This document shows, one piece after another, positions 8,958 to 18,728 of a stretch of DNA of 64,000 nucleotides. The position numbers and the translations under genes were made by a program. Numbering within the stretch: the first letter of the stretch is position 1; every line of letters begins with the position of its first letter. The notes below the pieces were generated by a model that was given only the letters and a program-made list of their open reading frames with translations, was not told the DNA's origin and did no database searches. The stretch is taken from assembly GCF_016919005.1 (NCBI RefSeq), contig NZ_JAFFQE010000002.1, positions 1 through 64,000 of the forward strand, written 5' to 3'. The stretch comes from Desulfopila inferna (GTDB lineage Bacteria; Desulfobacterota; Desulfobulbia; Desulfobulbales; Desulfocapsaceae).

Positions 8958-10241
8958 TTATTTTCGCAGGGTCTCCAATGCGGAATCAATATTTGCCTTT
9001 GCAAATCTTTTCCGAATGGCCGTCTCAAGCATCTCAGAAGTTATCACCCTGTTCAGGCGGGCAAGAACACCCAGCGCGGCAAGCGCCCAGTTATGCGAAG
9101 CAAGCCCTTTTTCCCTGAAGTCGATACACAGCTTCTCCGCACGACAGGCTGGTAACGTCACCCCCGCGGCATAGATGACCAGGCCGCCTTCATCCATCCG
9201 TGAAAAGGCCTGGCGGCGCCGTTTCACTCCGTCATCGGAGATAACGAGTATAATGTCGGGCTTTTCAATGCCGGTATAGCCGATCTCTTTCGGCCAAAGG
9301 ATTATCTCACTGACGGAAGGTCCCTTGAGCACGGTTATATCATAGTCGTTCTTCTGGGTCGCCTGCAATCCTCCCGAGAGTGAGGCCAGACATAGTAATT
9401 CTCCGGCAGTGACTATCCTCTGCCCGGCACTTCCCAGGACGAGAATTTCGCTCTTTTGCAGAGACGGCGGAGTATGCTGCTTTTTTATGGAGAGCAGAGG
9501 CTGGGGTTGGGGAAGAGCCTCGGCTGCCTCCCGATAGCTCTTTACATATTCACCACGTTCATTCTCCGCCACGACTCCAGTATACGAACGCATGGCGGCA
9601 ATTTTTTCCTGTATATTCTTTGGGCTAATGCTGTTTTTTCTGGTATACCTTCCGGGGCAGATCCCCCAGATGTCCATCACCGAAAAACCCTTATATTCAA
9701 GAGCCTTGACCATATTGCCGACCAGCTCCTTCTCCAGACCGGAGCACCGCATAACAAAAGGCGCACCGGCAGCCTCGGCCACCCAGCAGATATCCAGCGG
9801 TTGTTCGAGCTGGTTGAGAAAACGGGATGAGGTCGTCGCCTCGACCGGGGTGGTTGACGAGTACTGGCCCCCGGTCATGCCGAAGTTAAAATTGTTGAGG
9901 ACCAGCAGGGTGAGGTCGGCATTTCTGCGGCAGGCGCTGAGAATATGGGCGCCGCCTATACCCATGCCGCCGTCTCCCATGGTCACGATAACATGCAGCT
10001 CAGGCCGTGCCATTTTCAATCCCAGGGCGTAGGTCAGGGCTCGGCCGTGAAGGCCATGAAAGGCATGGGTATGAAAAAAGACGTCGAAAAGACCGGAGCA
10101 GCCGATATCACTCACCAGAACAACCTGGTTTCCGGCTATTCCCATCACTTCCAGCGCCTGGTCAAGAGCTCGTACAATTCTATCATGAGAGCAGCCCGGA
10201 CAAAAAACAGGAGGCCTGGCGGTATTGAGTAAACTAGACAT
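8958..10241 (-). CDS. 2-oxoacid:ferredoxin oxidoreductase, fused beta-gamma subunit
   Basis: 427 residues with two joined subunits. Residues ~1-255 are a thiamine-diphosphate-binding beta chain: CPGCSHD near the N-terminus, the GDGGMGIGGAH TPP motif, and a NNFNFGMTGGQYSSTTP segment. From ~275 a gamma-type domain begins (EILVLGSAGQRIVTAGELL ... KGPSVSEIIL ... KPDIILVI) and runs to the end. In most organisms these are separate proteins. Start ATG at 10241 is preceded by GGGAGG with good spacing and overlaps the alpha gene by eight bases, indicating translational coupling. The enzyme should oxidise a 2-oxoacid (pyruvate, branched-chain or aryl) to the acyl-CoA with ferredoxin as acceptor. Substrate not determinable. 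Confidence 0.88.
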   Translation of the reverse strand: MSSLLNTARPPVFCPGCSHDRIVRALDQALEVMGIAGNQVVLVSDIGCSGLFDVFFHTHAFHGLHGRALTYALGLKMARPELHVIVTMGDGGMGIGGAHILSACRRNADLTLLVLNNFNFGMTGGQYSSTTPVEATTSSRFLNQLEQPLDICWVAEAAGAPFVMRCSGLEKELVGNMVKALEYKGFSVMDIWGICPGRYTRKNSISPKNIQEKIAAMRSYTGVVAENERGEYVKSYREAAEALPQPQPLLSIKKQHTPPSLQKSEILVLGSAGQRIVTAGELLCLASLSGGLQATQKNDYDITVLKGPSVSEIILWPKEIGYTGIEKPDIILVISDDGVKRRRQAFSRMDEGGLVIYAAGVTLPACRAEKLCIDFREKGLASHNWALAALGVLARLNRVITSEMLETAIRKRFAKANIDSALETLRK

Positions 10242-11352
10242 CTGCAATGACCTCCCGAATCTGAGCCGGAGTAATAAGAGTACCGTCCATGTGTCCGTAA
10301 AATAGCACTTCTTTGTCCTTAAGAACCCTTTCTATCTCATGGACATATTGACCAAGATTCATCTCCAGCACAACAATGCTGCTATATCCTTCGGCCTTCC
10401 GGGCAATCAGTTCCTCAGGTACAGGCCAGAGAGTCTTCAGTATCAGCAGGGAAGCATTCTTTCCTTTCGCTTCGGCGATGGCCTGTCTGGCGGCACGGGC
10501 AGTGACACCATAGGCGATAACAAGGGTATCGGAGCCCTCCGTCCTGAAAAAATCAAAGAAAGAATATTCACCAACATGTTTTTCCAGCTTGTCTTTCATG
10601 CGCTGTCGCTGCGCCCCTATCTCTGTGGCGTCCGTGGTAATGTATCCTTCCTTGCCGTGGGTCGAGGAGGTCTGCCTCACCAGAGTGCTCTCTCCAATGG
10701 GGAGAAAATCAGGGACACCGTCTCCTTGCTCCACTTGAAACGGCAGATAGTTTTCAGCATCACCGCTGAACATTTTTCTCTCGATAAGTTCAGGAACCTC
10801 AAGGCGATCAAGATCTATACTCTCCCTGGTCAGGCCGATTTCCTTATTGGAGGCCAGAAAAACCGGACAGCGATATTTTTCCGCCAGATTGAAGGCCTGG
10901 ATAGTGAGAGTGTAGCAATCGGCAACATCGACAGGTGCCAGCACAATTACCGGCAGACCGCCGCTGTTGCCCCAGCGCATGAAGTGTATATCTCCATCAG
11001 CACCCTTGGTCGCCGAACCGGTGGAGGGCCCGAGACGCTGGACATTGACAATCACCAGGGGAATTTCGCTGCCCACCGCAAAGGAAATCTGCTCACTGTA
11101 CAAACTGATTCCGGGTCCGGAGGTTGCAGTCATGGTTTTTCTTCCGGCCATGGAAGCACCAAGACAAAAACCGATTGAACCTATTTCGTCTTCACCCTGC
11201 AGACAGACTCCTCCCCGCGGGGGCAGGAGTTCCAGCATTTTGGCAAGAATCGATGTCGCCGGAGTTATCGGATATCCCGCAAAGAAGGTGCAGCCCGAAT
11301 GCAGCGCAGCATGCGCAACAGCTTCATTTCCCTCTATCAGAGTAAGGGCCAT
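10234..11352 (-). CDS. 2-oxoacid:ferredoxin oxidoreductase alpha subunit
   Basis: 372 residues. The N-terminus shows the GNEAVAHAAL ... GYPITPAT motif typical of alpha chains, followed by GEDEIGSIGFCLGASMAGRK and TATSGPGISL, which shape the pyrimidine side of the cofactor site. The C-terminal half (from ~250) is the domain II found in VorB/KorA chains. It pairs with the beta-gamma fusion directly downstream (eight-base overlap) to form an alpha plus beta-gamma enzyme. No delta (ferredoxin) gene is next to it, so the electron-carrying subunit may be missing or encoded elsewhere. RBS AGGTAAGTT precedes the ATG. Confidence 0.88.
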   Translation of the reverse strand: MALTLIEGNEAVAHAALHSGCTFFAGYPITPATSILAKMLELLPPRGGVCLQGEDEIGSIGFCLGASMAGRKTMTATSGPGISLYSEQISFAVGSEIPLVIVNVQRLGPSTGSATKGADGDIHFMRWGNSGGLPVIVLAPVDVADCYTLTIQAFNLAEKYRCPVFLASNKEIGLTRESIDLDRLEVPELIERKMFSGDAENYLPFQVEQGDGVPDFLPIGESTLVRQTSSTHGKEGYITTDATEIGAQRQRMKDKLEKHVGEYSFFDFFRTEGSDTLVIAYGVTARAARQAIAEAKGKNASLLILKTLWPVPEELIARKAEGYSSIVVLEMNLGQYVHEIERVLKDKEVLFYGHMDGTLITPAQIREVIADV

Positions 11353-11380
11353 AACTTACCTGTTTCTATTTTCGTTTATT

Positions 11381-11803
11381 TTATATTTTTGACAGAAATT
11401 CTTCCGCCTCTTCCATACTCTGCATATATACCGGATTGTATCCGCTTTTGGTCGGAGTCAGGCGCTGTATCTGCTGCAGGAAAGTCTTTGATTGTCCGGT
11501 AATGCGAACAATGCGCCCCACCTCTTTTTCCTGCAGAAAATTCTGTATCTTCAAAAATGTAGCGATCCCGGTGAGGTAGCCGATCCTGCTGTTTCTCATA
11601 TCGGTAATGACATCGAATTCTCGCTGAAGATCCCCGACACAAAAACGGATATCAGTGTAAATGCTTTCCAGATCGGCTTTCCGAATTGTTCCGACAAGCA
11701 TCACAATCAGTCTGTTTTTCTTGAGATCAACAGTAACTCGTGATCTTTGTCTCTTTGCCGCCATTTTTTCGCTAATCCCGTAGGTGGTCGGTTTTTCTAC
11801 CAT
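11381..11803 (-). CDS. STAS-like protein of unknown function
   Basis: 140 residues, no signal peptide or membrane segment. The alternation VTVDLKKNRLIVMLVGTIRKADLESIYTDI ... FDVITDMRNSRIG resembles the beta-alpha order of STAS/SpoIIAA-like domains, where a central helix follows the D-(M/L)-x-N/S loop. This is a fold impression only. It sits 28 bases upstream of the oxidoreductase alpha gene on the same strand and downstream of the M24 peptidase, so it may be cotranscribed with them. A second possible start (ATG at 11764) has a similarly weak ribosome site. No function is proposed. Confidence 0.55.
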   Translation of the reverse strand: MVEKPTTYGISEKMAAKRQRSRVTVDLKKNRLIVMLVGTIRKADLESIYTDIRFCVGDLQREFDVITDMRNSRIGYLTGIATFLKIQNFLQEKEVGRIVRITGQSKTFLQQIQRLTPTKSGYNPVYMQSMEEAEEFLSKI

Positions 11804-11819
11804 GGTTGACCGGAGCGCG

Positions 11820-12929
11820 TCAACCTACCCGGGTAATCCTGCGCGGCAATGTGCTCAGGGAAACTGCGCCTTCAGCAGTTATGAGCACGTCATCCTCTAT
11901 ACGCACCCCGTTCTTCCCGGAGAGATAAATGCCGGGTTCGACGGTATAGGTCATTCCCCCGCGCAGAATCCGGTCATTGCCCGCACGCATGTAGGGCTCC
12001 TCATGACACTGCATGCCGATGCCGTGACCGGTGCGATGGGTAAAAAACTGCCCATATCCGGCCTCCTCGATTACCTCTCTGGCGGCCCTGTCCACCTCAC
12101 TGCAGGCAACGCCGATTCTTCCCGCCGCCCTGCCGGCGCTATTGGCCTGCTGCACGATATCATGAATTCGCGCACTTTCCTCATCAATTTCTCCCACAGC
12201 AAAGGTTCGTGTCAGATCGGAAACGTAACCGCGATAACCCGCCCCCCAGTCGATGACCAGAAGATCACCCTCGCATAATTTTCTCTGCGAAGGCCGGGCA
12301 TGGGGATTGGCCCCATTGGGTCCACTTGAGACAATAGGGGAAAAGGGAAGCACAGCGTCCGAGCCATGCCGAAAAAGCTGCACTATCAGTTCGCCGGCCA
12401 CTTCCTCTTCCTTCATGCCCAGTCGTATCTGGGGAAGAACGGCCCTCAGGGCGTCCTGGGCAATATCGACAGCTCGCTGCATCAGCACGATCTCTGCGTT
12501 ATCCTTTGTGCTCCGCAGCGATGCAGTTACCTGCGAACCATCGACCAGCCGGATATTCTCCACGGCCTGTTTAAGCAGGGTATATTCCAGCACCCGCAAC
12601 TGCAGAGGCTCCACGCCTAGAGTTCCCCCGGCCGCACCACTGCCGGCCAGAGCCTCCGCAAAGATTTTCGGCCACTGTTTCGGATCCTCGTCATAAAAAT
12701 AGATTTTTATCTTGCCCATTTCCGCGACTTTAGCGGCTTCCAACCGAGGCAGAATAAAAACAGGCATCTTGCCGATAACATAGATGAAGACCACAGGCCG
12801 CTCCATCAGATGGAAATCAAGTCCGGTAAAGTAGGTAAGGCTGGGGCCGGCGTTCAGGGCAATCCCGCCCAAATCCGCCGCGGCAAGTTCCCGTTCCAGA
12901 CCATCAAATCGTGACGGCATCATTGTCAA
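11820..12929 (-). CDS. M24-family aminopeptidase (Xaa-Pro peptidase type)
   Basis: 369 residues with the two-domain creatinase/prolidase plan. Residues ~1-135 form the N-terminal domain (NAGPSLTYFTGLDFH). The pita-bread metallopeptidase domain follows, with visible dinuclear-metal ligands: VIDWGAGYRGYVSDLTRTF (two Asp), HRTGHGIGMQCHEEP (His), TVEPGIY (Glu) and GVRIEDDV (Glu). It should release N-terminal residues from X-Pro peptides in the cytoplasm. Start: TTG at 12929 lies five bases after GGAGG; ATG codons at 12923 and 12920 are alternatives with longer spacing. It is the first gene of a same-strand run with the STAS-like protein and the oxidoreductase. Confidence 0.87.
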   Translation of the reverse strand: MTMMPSRFDGLERELAAADLGGIALNAGPSLTYFTGLDFHLMERPVVFIYVIGKMPVFILPRLEAAKVAEMGKIKIYFYDEDPKQWPKIFAEALAGSGAAGGTLGVEPLQLRVLEYTLLKQAVENIRLVDGSQVTASLRSTKDNAEIVLMQRAVDIAQDALRAVLPQIRLGMKEEEVAGELIVQLFRHGSDAVLPFSPIVSSGPNGANPHARPSQRKLCEGDLLVIDWGAGYRGYVSDLTRTFAVGEIDEESARIHDIVQQANSAGRAAGRIGVACSEVDRAAREVIEEAGYGQFFTHRTGHGIGMQCHEEPYMRAGNDRILRGGMTYTVEPGIYLSGKNGVRIEDDVLITAEGAVSLSTLPRRITRVG

Positions 12930-13006
12930 TTGATCCTCCTCAGAAATAATAACGGCTGGTTCCAGATTTCTGAAAGTATGTTACCAGATTGACCGAAGGG
13001 CGCTCA

Positions 13007-15061
13007 TTATTTTTTCACCGTGGTGGAAATTTTCATAAAGACCCTGTACGGCAAGGTTCCCGCCGCTATACAAATTTTCCCAGAATCTCTTGTCGATGAT
13101 GCATCCCCGGTCATTTCATGCAGATTCCTCAGATATTTCTCAGCTCCACGTCGGAGATCATCCTCAATTTCCGCGCTGCTCTCCTCTGGATCAAAGCGTA
13201 GCCGGAGGTGCAGACTGTAGAGATATTCGAACTCGTGCAGGTCAACCGCCGCCCATAATCGGGAGCGGACCGCCCAGCAGATAAAGGATTCATTCTTCAG
13301 CCTTTCAACTCCGGATGCGGCCAGATTGTCGATTATGGGGGTAAACGGCGTGATAATTCGGGTAAATCTTCGCGACTGCCCGGTAATATACTTTTCTGCG
13401 CGATTAAGCTTTATCCGCCGGTAGATTCGAAGGATCAGAAAACCGGTAAGGAGTACAACTATAGTGGAGAGAGGCAGCGTTAAATCCCTGCCGCTGCCGG
13501 TTTGAAATACCCTGTATTTGTGAAGAATAAAACTCAAGATATCTTTGAAGCCTTCAAAAACCGAAGCCCGCTCCGCATCCATGGCAAACCACTGTGCCGG
13601 AGTGGTATCCACCGCAATCCAACGATCATCGACATAGGCTTCCGCCCAGGCATGGGCATGCCTGCTCCGGACGATATATTTGCCCTCCAGTAAGGATTTT
13701 TCAGAAACGGCATAACCGGTGGCGTAACGGCTGGGAATCCCCAGGGAACGGAGCAGCAAGGTCGTGGCGGTGGCATAGTATTCACAGAAACCGCGTTTTT
13801 GCAGGAGCAGGAAATTGCCGAGCGGCGTTGCCTGCTGCCCCTTGCCCAACAGGTTGAGAGAATAGCTGAAACCCTCGGCAAAAAATCCCCTGACCGCATC
13901 AATTTGAGCCTGAGGTGATGGCTCTGTCAAAGCAAGTTGCTCTCTGACCTGCTCCAGGGCATACTGCTCTTCTTGCGGTACCACCAGGTTTTTCTGCTGC
14001 GGAATATCCGTCGGCGCCACTGCAGGATGATGGTCGATCCGATAAATGGCAACCTTGGCGCCGTCGATTATTCTCAGTGAGCCGTTTTTATGCCGTTCCA
14101 GTTCAAAAATTGTAGTACTGGCCAGCCGATAGGCCCCGGCGGGAGCGGAGAGCAGCCCCTTTTCCCTGGGCAGGCTCAGCTCAACCGTCAGTGATTCTCC
14201 TTCGGTTTCAGGATTCTCGAGAAGTGGCCACTGCTCATTATCCTCCGGCATCAAAAATTCATATCCACCCTGATTACCAAACCAGTCGCCATTTTGATAA
14301 ACGGCATAGACCGCTTCCCGAAACAGGTACGGCGGCGTCGACTCTGAATCGACACGCATGAGAATCTTGCCGGAGAGCTTCTGCCGTCCAGTATCGCCAA
14401 AATTGACATGTGTCCTGTATGGATCGGCGTGCTGTTCACGATAATATCTATAGAGAAAACGGAAAGAGTTGTGCACTACATAGCCATGGCCTTTCTCCAT
14501 GGCCACGCCGGCAAAAAGACCGAGCCCGAGCGAGAGACCGAGCAATGTCACAAAAAATGGGATTGAATAGGATTTGCTGCGATTGGCAAAAAGCAGCACT
14601 GCGATAATGCCGGCCAGGATAACATAAAACCAGAGGGAACGGCTGTTGCCGGTGGCGGCGGCAAAGAGGCATACTGCGGTATAATAGAAACGAAAATCTA
14701 TTGGCTTATGAGCATACCCTTTTTTCTTCCTGCCCAGGCGGGTGCCTATGGTGATCGTATCACTGGTTGAATAGAGTTGCGCCGCCATCAACGGAGAAAG
14801 GATGAGAGGCAGCCAGCCTCCGGTAATCCTGAGAAAGCTCAAGGTTTCGGAGTTCAGGATCACCAGTATTACCGCACCGAGAAAAAGCAGTGATGTCAGA
14901 TCTGAAATTTTGACAAAGTCTTCTTCTTCTAAACGGTATCGTCTCTTTTCCAGGTTGCTGCCTTCCATAACCAGGAAGAGTAAAATTCCGATTACAGCTT
15001 TTTCGCTTTGAAAACCCCAGAAAAGCAGGGCGCTACCTATAAGAAGCGGCGGAATAGTCAT
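13007..15061 (-). CDS. TgpA-type transmembrane transglutaminase-like protein (DUF3488)
   Basis: 684 residues. Several membrane helices fill residues ~1-195, a periplasmic transglutaminase-core domain follows (~200-510), then another membrane helix (~520-545) and a cytoplasmic tail of the DUF4129 type. The catalytic triad is visible: Cys in KRGFCEYYAT, His in SRHAHAWAEAYV and Asp in WIAVDTTPAQW. It is the third gene of a MoxR / DUF58 / TgpA operon; its ATG overlaps the DUF58 stop codon as ATGA. Such trios are widespread, and the biological substrate of the transglutaminase is mostly unknown; TgpA is essential in Pseudomonas aeruginosa. Confidence 0.88.
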   Translation of the reverse strand: MTIPPLLIGSALLFWGFQSEKAVIGILLFLVMEGSNLEKRRYRLEEEDFVKISDLTSLLFLGAVILVILNSETLSFLRITGGWLPLILSPLMAAQLYSTSDTITIGTRLGRKKKGYAHKPIDFRFYYTAVCLFAAATGNSRSLWFYVILAGIIAVLLFANRSKSYSIPFFVTLLGLSLGLGLFAGVAMEKGHGYVVHNSFRFLYRYYREQHADPYRTHVNFGDTGRQKLSGKILMRVDSESTPPYLFREAVYAVYQNGDWFGNQGGYEFLMPEDNEQWPLLENPETEGESLTVELSLPREKGLLSAPAGAYRLASTTIFELERHKNGSLRIIDGAKVAIYRIDHHPAVAPTDIPQQKNLVVPQEEQYALEQVREQLALTEPSPQAQIDAVRGFFAEGFSYSLNLLGKGQQATPLGNFLLLQKRGFCEYYATATTLLLRSLGIPSRYATGYAVSEKSLLEGKYIVRSRHAHAWAEAYVDDRWIAVDTTPAQWFAMDAERASVFEGFKDILSFILHKYRVFQTGSGRDLTLPLSTIVVLLTGFLILRIYRRIKLNRAEKYITGQSRRFTRIITPFTPIIDNLAASGVERLKNESFICWAVRSRLWAAVDLHEFEYLYSLHLRLRFDPEESSAEIEDDLRRGAEKYLRNLHEMTGDASSTRDSGKICIAAGTLPYRVFMKISTTVKK

Positions 15062-16404
15062 ATCAGGGCAATCTGCTCCTCGACATATGCGGCCTCGATT
15101 ATCTTCAAGGGGACATCCAGCGGGATATTTCCCTGGTTCTCTTCAAATGTCTTCAGGTGGTTGACCAGCAGCACTGCCTTTGTCGGAATGGCATGGGAGT
15201 GCAGATAACGGATAAGCTCCCGCCGTTCATCATCAAAATCGATGAGAATGACTATCACACCGGAGAGCTGGGTTGCCCTGCTCCGTACCAGAAACGCCAG
15301 ATCGGCAAAAGACTTGTCCTTACAGGGAGCCGCGGTAGCAAGAATTTCCAGAATGCGCTGGTGATTTCCGGGGTCTCTGCCGCTGCTGCAGGTGATACAT
15401 TCATTCTCGACGAACAGATAATCAAGCGCCTGATCAGCACCATCCTGCGGCAGCACAATGGATGCGGCAAGAGAAACGGCCTCTTCAAATATGCCGCTGT
15501 AGCCTTCCCTGGTGAAGTTATCGAGGACCAGTCCATATCCCGGAAAATATTCATCAAGGTATTGTTTGACGATGGTCTTGCCGATACGTGCAGTCGACTT
15601 CCAGTCTATATACTTAACAGGATCTCCGGGAGTATATTCACGCAGGGATACAAATTCATTGGAATCCCCCCGATCATGGGCTGCGGTCATGCCGCCGCGA
15701 TGATATTTTCGTGAACCTGCAGGAAAGAGCCTGGGAACCTTGTATATTTTCGGCAGGACCAGCAGGCTGAAGGCTTCTCCCAAATGAACATCCCGCCGGC
15801 ACAGACCGAAAGGATCAAGCCGTCTCAGAATGACGCCATCCAGATGGAGATAGCCTCTTCTCCGGGGTAGCAGGGAGGCCGTGATTCTCTTTTTTTGGTC
15901 CGGTGCGACTTCCGGCAACAGATGATCGGCAAGATCAACGGATTTCCCCTTGTTCACCAGCCAGAGCCAGCGATAATACCCCATTTTTCTGTCGAAGATA
16001 TTGCGTTTTTCTTCACCATCCTCCCTGGAGGTGGCGAACTCATGCCAGTCCGGTAAATGCAGTCGCACCGATTCTCGAAAGAATAGGCCTTTCTCCTTTC
16101 TGCCGCCCCGGTTTTCAACTTCAACTGTATATCTGAACTCTCTTCCGGCAATACAGGTAAGGGGCAGTGATCGCCTGAGGCGCAGTCCGCTGGAATAGCG
16201 CAGGGTCAGCAGATAGGACAAGAGCAGAACACTTACACTCAGCGTGAATATCTGATAAATCATGGTCCGCTGTACATTTATCCCGAAAAAAAGCCCGATA
16301 CCGAGAAGAAAAAAAAAGCTTTTTCCCAGCGTGGTAAACCTGGATGAGAACCATCTCTTTAACCGCTCAGTCTTGCTATAGAGCCTATGCAGCCTCCGGT
16401 TCAT
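15058..16404 (-). CDS. DUF58 domain protein
   Basis: 448 residues: two N-terminal membrane helices (~25-75), then a beta-rich segment with an RRRGYLHLDG element, and a C-terminal vWA-like DUF58 domain with the signature EFVSLREYTPGDPVKYIDWKSTAR at about residues 250-275. DUF58 proteins are partners of MoxR ATPases, probably as substrates or metal-dependent adhesion domains. ATGA overlaps at both ends with moxR and the TgpA-type gene show tight translational coupling. Confidence 0.88.
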   Translation of the reverse strand: MNRRLHRLYSKTERLKRWFSSRFTTLGKSFFFLLGIGLFFGINVQRTMIYQIFTLSVSVLLLSYLLTLRYSSGLRLRRSLPLTCIAGREFRYTVEVENRGGRKEKGLFFRESVRLHLPDWHEFATSREDGEEKRNIFDRKMGYYRWLWLVNKGKSVDLADHLLPEVAPDQKKRITASLLPRRRGYLHLDGVILRRLDPFGLCRRDVHLGEAFSLLVLPKIYKVPRLFPAGSRKYHRGGMTAAHDRGDSNEFVSLREYTPGDPVKYIDWKSTARIGKTIVKQYLDEYFPGYGLVLDNFTREGYSGIFEEAVSLAASIVLPQDGADQALDYLFVENECITCSSGRDPGNHQRILEILATAAPCKDKSFADLAFLVRSRATQLSGVIVILIDFDDERRELIRYLHSHAIPTKAVLLVNHLKTFEENQGNIPLDVPLKIIEAAYVEEQIALI

Positions 16405-17378
16405 CTTGGTATCTCCACACTTTTCATAACTTCCTGGACCACATCCTGAATCGAAACGCCGGAGAATTTCGCCTGGGTCTGGATCTGCAGGCGGTGGCTG
16501 AGGACCGGTTCAGTCGCTTCCAGGATGTCTTCAGGAACAACAAACTCCCTCCCGTCAAAAAGGGCCAGCGCCTGGGCAATTTTCATCAGGGCCAGAGAGG
16601 CCCGTACGCTTGCCCCCATAACAACGTTCTCATTTTTTCTTGTGGCCCCTACGAGATCAACAATGTAATAGCGCAGTTCCTCCGAAATCCTCACCGCCGG
16701 CAACGCCTCCATAACCTCGAAAATTTCCTCCTCGCCGGTAATCCTTTCGAGCAAATCCAGAGGATGTTCGGTAAGCTGGTCGGATATCACCGTCACCTCT
16801 TCGTCCCGGCCGAGATAACCTGGCGAGAGCTTAATCATAAACCTGTCCAGCTGGGATTCAGGCAGTGGATATGTGCCGTGGGATTCTATGGGGTTCTCGG
16901 TAGCGATAACGAAGAATGGATTGCTGAGATCAAGTCGTCGCCCCTCAACGGAAACCTGCTTTTCTCCCATGGCCTCTAAAAGCGCGGATTGGGTCCTCGG
17001 GCTGGCCCTGTTTATTTCATCGGCAAGGAGAATATTGGTGAATACGGGACCGCGGTGAAAGGTAAAGGAGTTCTGATGATGATTATAAATCGAGACGCCG
17101 ATGATATCTGCAGGCAGCAGGTCCGGGGTAAACTGGACCCTCTTGAAATCAGTACCGATCGAGCCGGCAAGGGCCTTAGCCAGTACTGTCTTCCCGGTAC
17201 CAGGTACATCCTCCAGCAGAACATGTCCACCGGAGAAAAAAGCGGCCAGCATCATTTTTATCATGCTGTCCTTACCCCTGATTACCTGTTGAATATTCTC
17301 AGAGAGAAGTCTGTAGGTGGAAACCGCCCTGTTCAATCCTGTTTTTTTCATATCCATCCTGAAAAGATTTGTATTCAT
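16401..17378 (-). CDS. MoxR-family AAA+ ATPase
   Basis: About 325 residues. The ATPase core shows Walker A (EDVPGTGKTVLAKALA), Walker B (LLADEINRA), sensor-1 (FFVIATENPIE) and the C-terminal lid. MoxR ATPases act as chaperones for assembly of vWA-domain partners, here surely the DUF58 protein immediately downstream (ATGA overlap). GTG at 17384, ATG at 17378 or an ATG a few codons on (before KKTGLN) could be the start; none has a strong ribosome site and I list 17378. Confidence 0.88.
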   Translation of the reverse strand: MNTNLFRMDMKKTGLNRAVSTYRLLSENIQQVIRGKDSMIKMMLAAFFSGGHVLLEDVPGTGKTVLAKALAGSIGTDFKRVQFTPDLLPADIIGVSIYNHHQNSFTFHRGPVFTNILLADEINRASPRTQSALLEAMGEKQVSVEGRRLDLSNPFFVIATENPIESHGTYPLPESQLDRFMIKLSPGYLGRDEEVTVISDQLTEHPLDLLERITGEEEIFEVMEALPAVRISEELRYYIVDLVGATRKNENVVMGASVRASLALMKIAQALALFDGREFVVPEDILEATEPVLSHRLQIQTQAKFSGVSIQDVVQEVMKSVEIPR

Positions 17379-17384
17379 TATCAC

Positions 17385-17740
17385 CCGCTCATACTACATT
17401 TGAGACACCTAGAACCTCCGGGATGGTTAAATAATGTCCGTCCGGGAGGAATGTAAAAAAGACATTATCCATTATACCCTCATTTTCTCCGGGAACAAAA
17501 TCATGATGACTACATCGCACATCTTCTTCCTTTTCCTCCTCTGTATTCAGGGTCTGTCAGGAGATAATCATTACATTTATTTCTTGACGGGCACTTAGCT
17601 GAACGAGAAATGCACCCCGCTTATTACTCCCGTGCCACCATCAATGCTTGACCTTTTTACAGAGCTTTGCTAGGAATCGCCAAGGAATCCTACACAAGCG
17701 CAAGCATTTCCGCCAACCTCCGGTAAAGAGGAACAACACC
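17385..17740. other. Divergent intergenic region, moxR / dctP
   Basis: About 350 bases between divergent operons, so it should hold both promoters. A TTGACG hexamer occurs at ~17583 but with no -10 at proper spacing. No repeat or RNA structure was recognised. Confidence 0.5.
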
Positions 17741-18718
17741 ATGAAACGACATCTTTTATTTCTGGTTTTACTGTCCTGTACCCTATTTTCCGCCGGTACT
17801 TCTCACACCATGACCATAAAACTCGGAGTGGTGACCAAACCCGGTTCGGCCCAGAACATTGTCGCTGAAAAATTCAAGGAGACGGTTGAAGCGCAGTCAC
17901 GGGGAGAGATAGAGGTAAAGATCTATCATTCAAGTTCAATCGGCACCGAGACCGAAATCCTTCAGCAGATTCAGATGGGTACTATCCAGATGGGTATTGT
18001 AACCGCTGGTCCATTTGATACCTTCGATCCCATTGTCAGAGTGATCAACTATCCTTTTCTGTTTAAAGACCATGACCAGGCAGACGCCGTCCTTGATGGA
18101 CCTCTGGGCCGGCAGATTCTCGACAGCCTTGAATCCTCCGGTTTCAAGGGCCTCTGTTTTTCTGAAAACGGGTTCCGGAATCTGACTAACGACAAACGAC
18201 CGGTAAGGGGCCCGGCGGACATTAAAGGTCTGAAGATACGCGTCATGGATTCGGCCTTGCACCGCGCCATCTGGCAGGCTCTCGGAGCCAACCCGACGCC
18301 GATGCCGTGGCCCATATACACGGAACTGGAACAGGGAGTAATAGACGGTCAGGAAAATCCCCTGTGGGTAATGGAGGTCTATAAATTCTATGAGGTGCAG
18401 CGGTATATGACCCTGACCCGTCATGTCTACTCACCTCATATTGACGTGGCCTCATTGACATGGTGGCAGACTCTCTCAGCCGAGAAGCAAAATTTTTTAC
18501 AGAAGGCCATGTATGACGCCGCCCTCTTTCAGCGCCGGGAGAACAGAAGCAACAATGCCAGGCGCTTGCAGCTTCTCAAGAAGAATGGCTTCATTGTCGA
18601 GGAAAATCCCGATACCGTTTCATTACGGGAGGCGATTGCCGATCTCAAGGAAATAGAATTGTATCAGCAGCCGCAGGTTAAGGAGATGCTGCTCAAGGTT
18701 CTTGAAGCCACCCGCTGA
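17741..18718 (+). CDS. dctP: TRAP transporter solute-binding protein, DctP family
   Basis: 325 residues: Sec signal peptide (~1-23), then the DctP fold with IKLGVVTKPGSAQNIVAEKFKE at the mature start, RGEIEVKIYHSSSIGTETEILQQIQMGTIQMGI, and the conserved loop GLKIRVMDSALHRAIWQALGANPTPM whose Arg binds the carboxylate of the ligand. It captures an organic acid in the periplasm and delivers it to the DctQM permease encoded next. Longer starts are open upstream, but AGAGG sits just before the ATG at 17741 and the signal peptide begins there. Ligand is likely a C4-dicarboxylate or other carboxylate; not decidable here. Confidence 0.9.
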   Translation: MKRHLLFLVLLSCTLFSAGTSHTMTIKLGVVTKPGSAQNIVAEKFKETVEAQSRGEIEVKIYHSSSIGTETEILQQIQMGTIQMGIVTAGPFDTFDPIVRVINYPFLFKDHDQADAVLDGPLGRQILDSLESSGFKGLCFSENGFRNLTNDKRPVRGPADIKGLKIRVMDSALHRAIWQALGANPTPMPWPIYTELEQGVIDGQENPLWVMEVYKFYEVQRYMTLTRHVYSPHIDVASLTWWQTLSAEKQNFLQKAMYDAALFQRRENRSNNARRLQLLKKNGFIVEENPDTVSLREAIADLKEIELYQQPQVKEMLLKVLEATR

Positions 18719-18728
18719 CCATCTGCCG

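Noticed and set aside
17503-17600. Possible 31-codon leader peptide with a hydrophobic start upstream of dctP
   Set aside because: No ribosome site and no codon or structural support.
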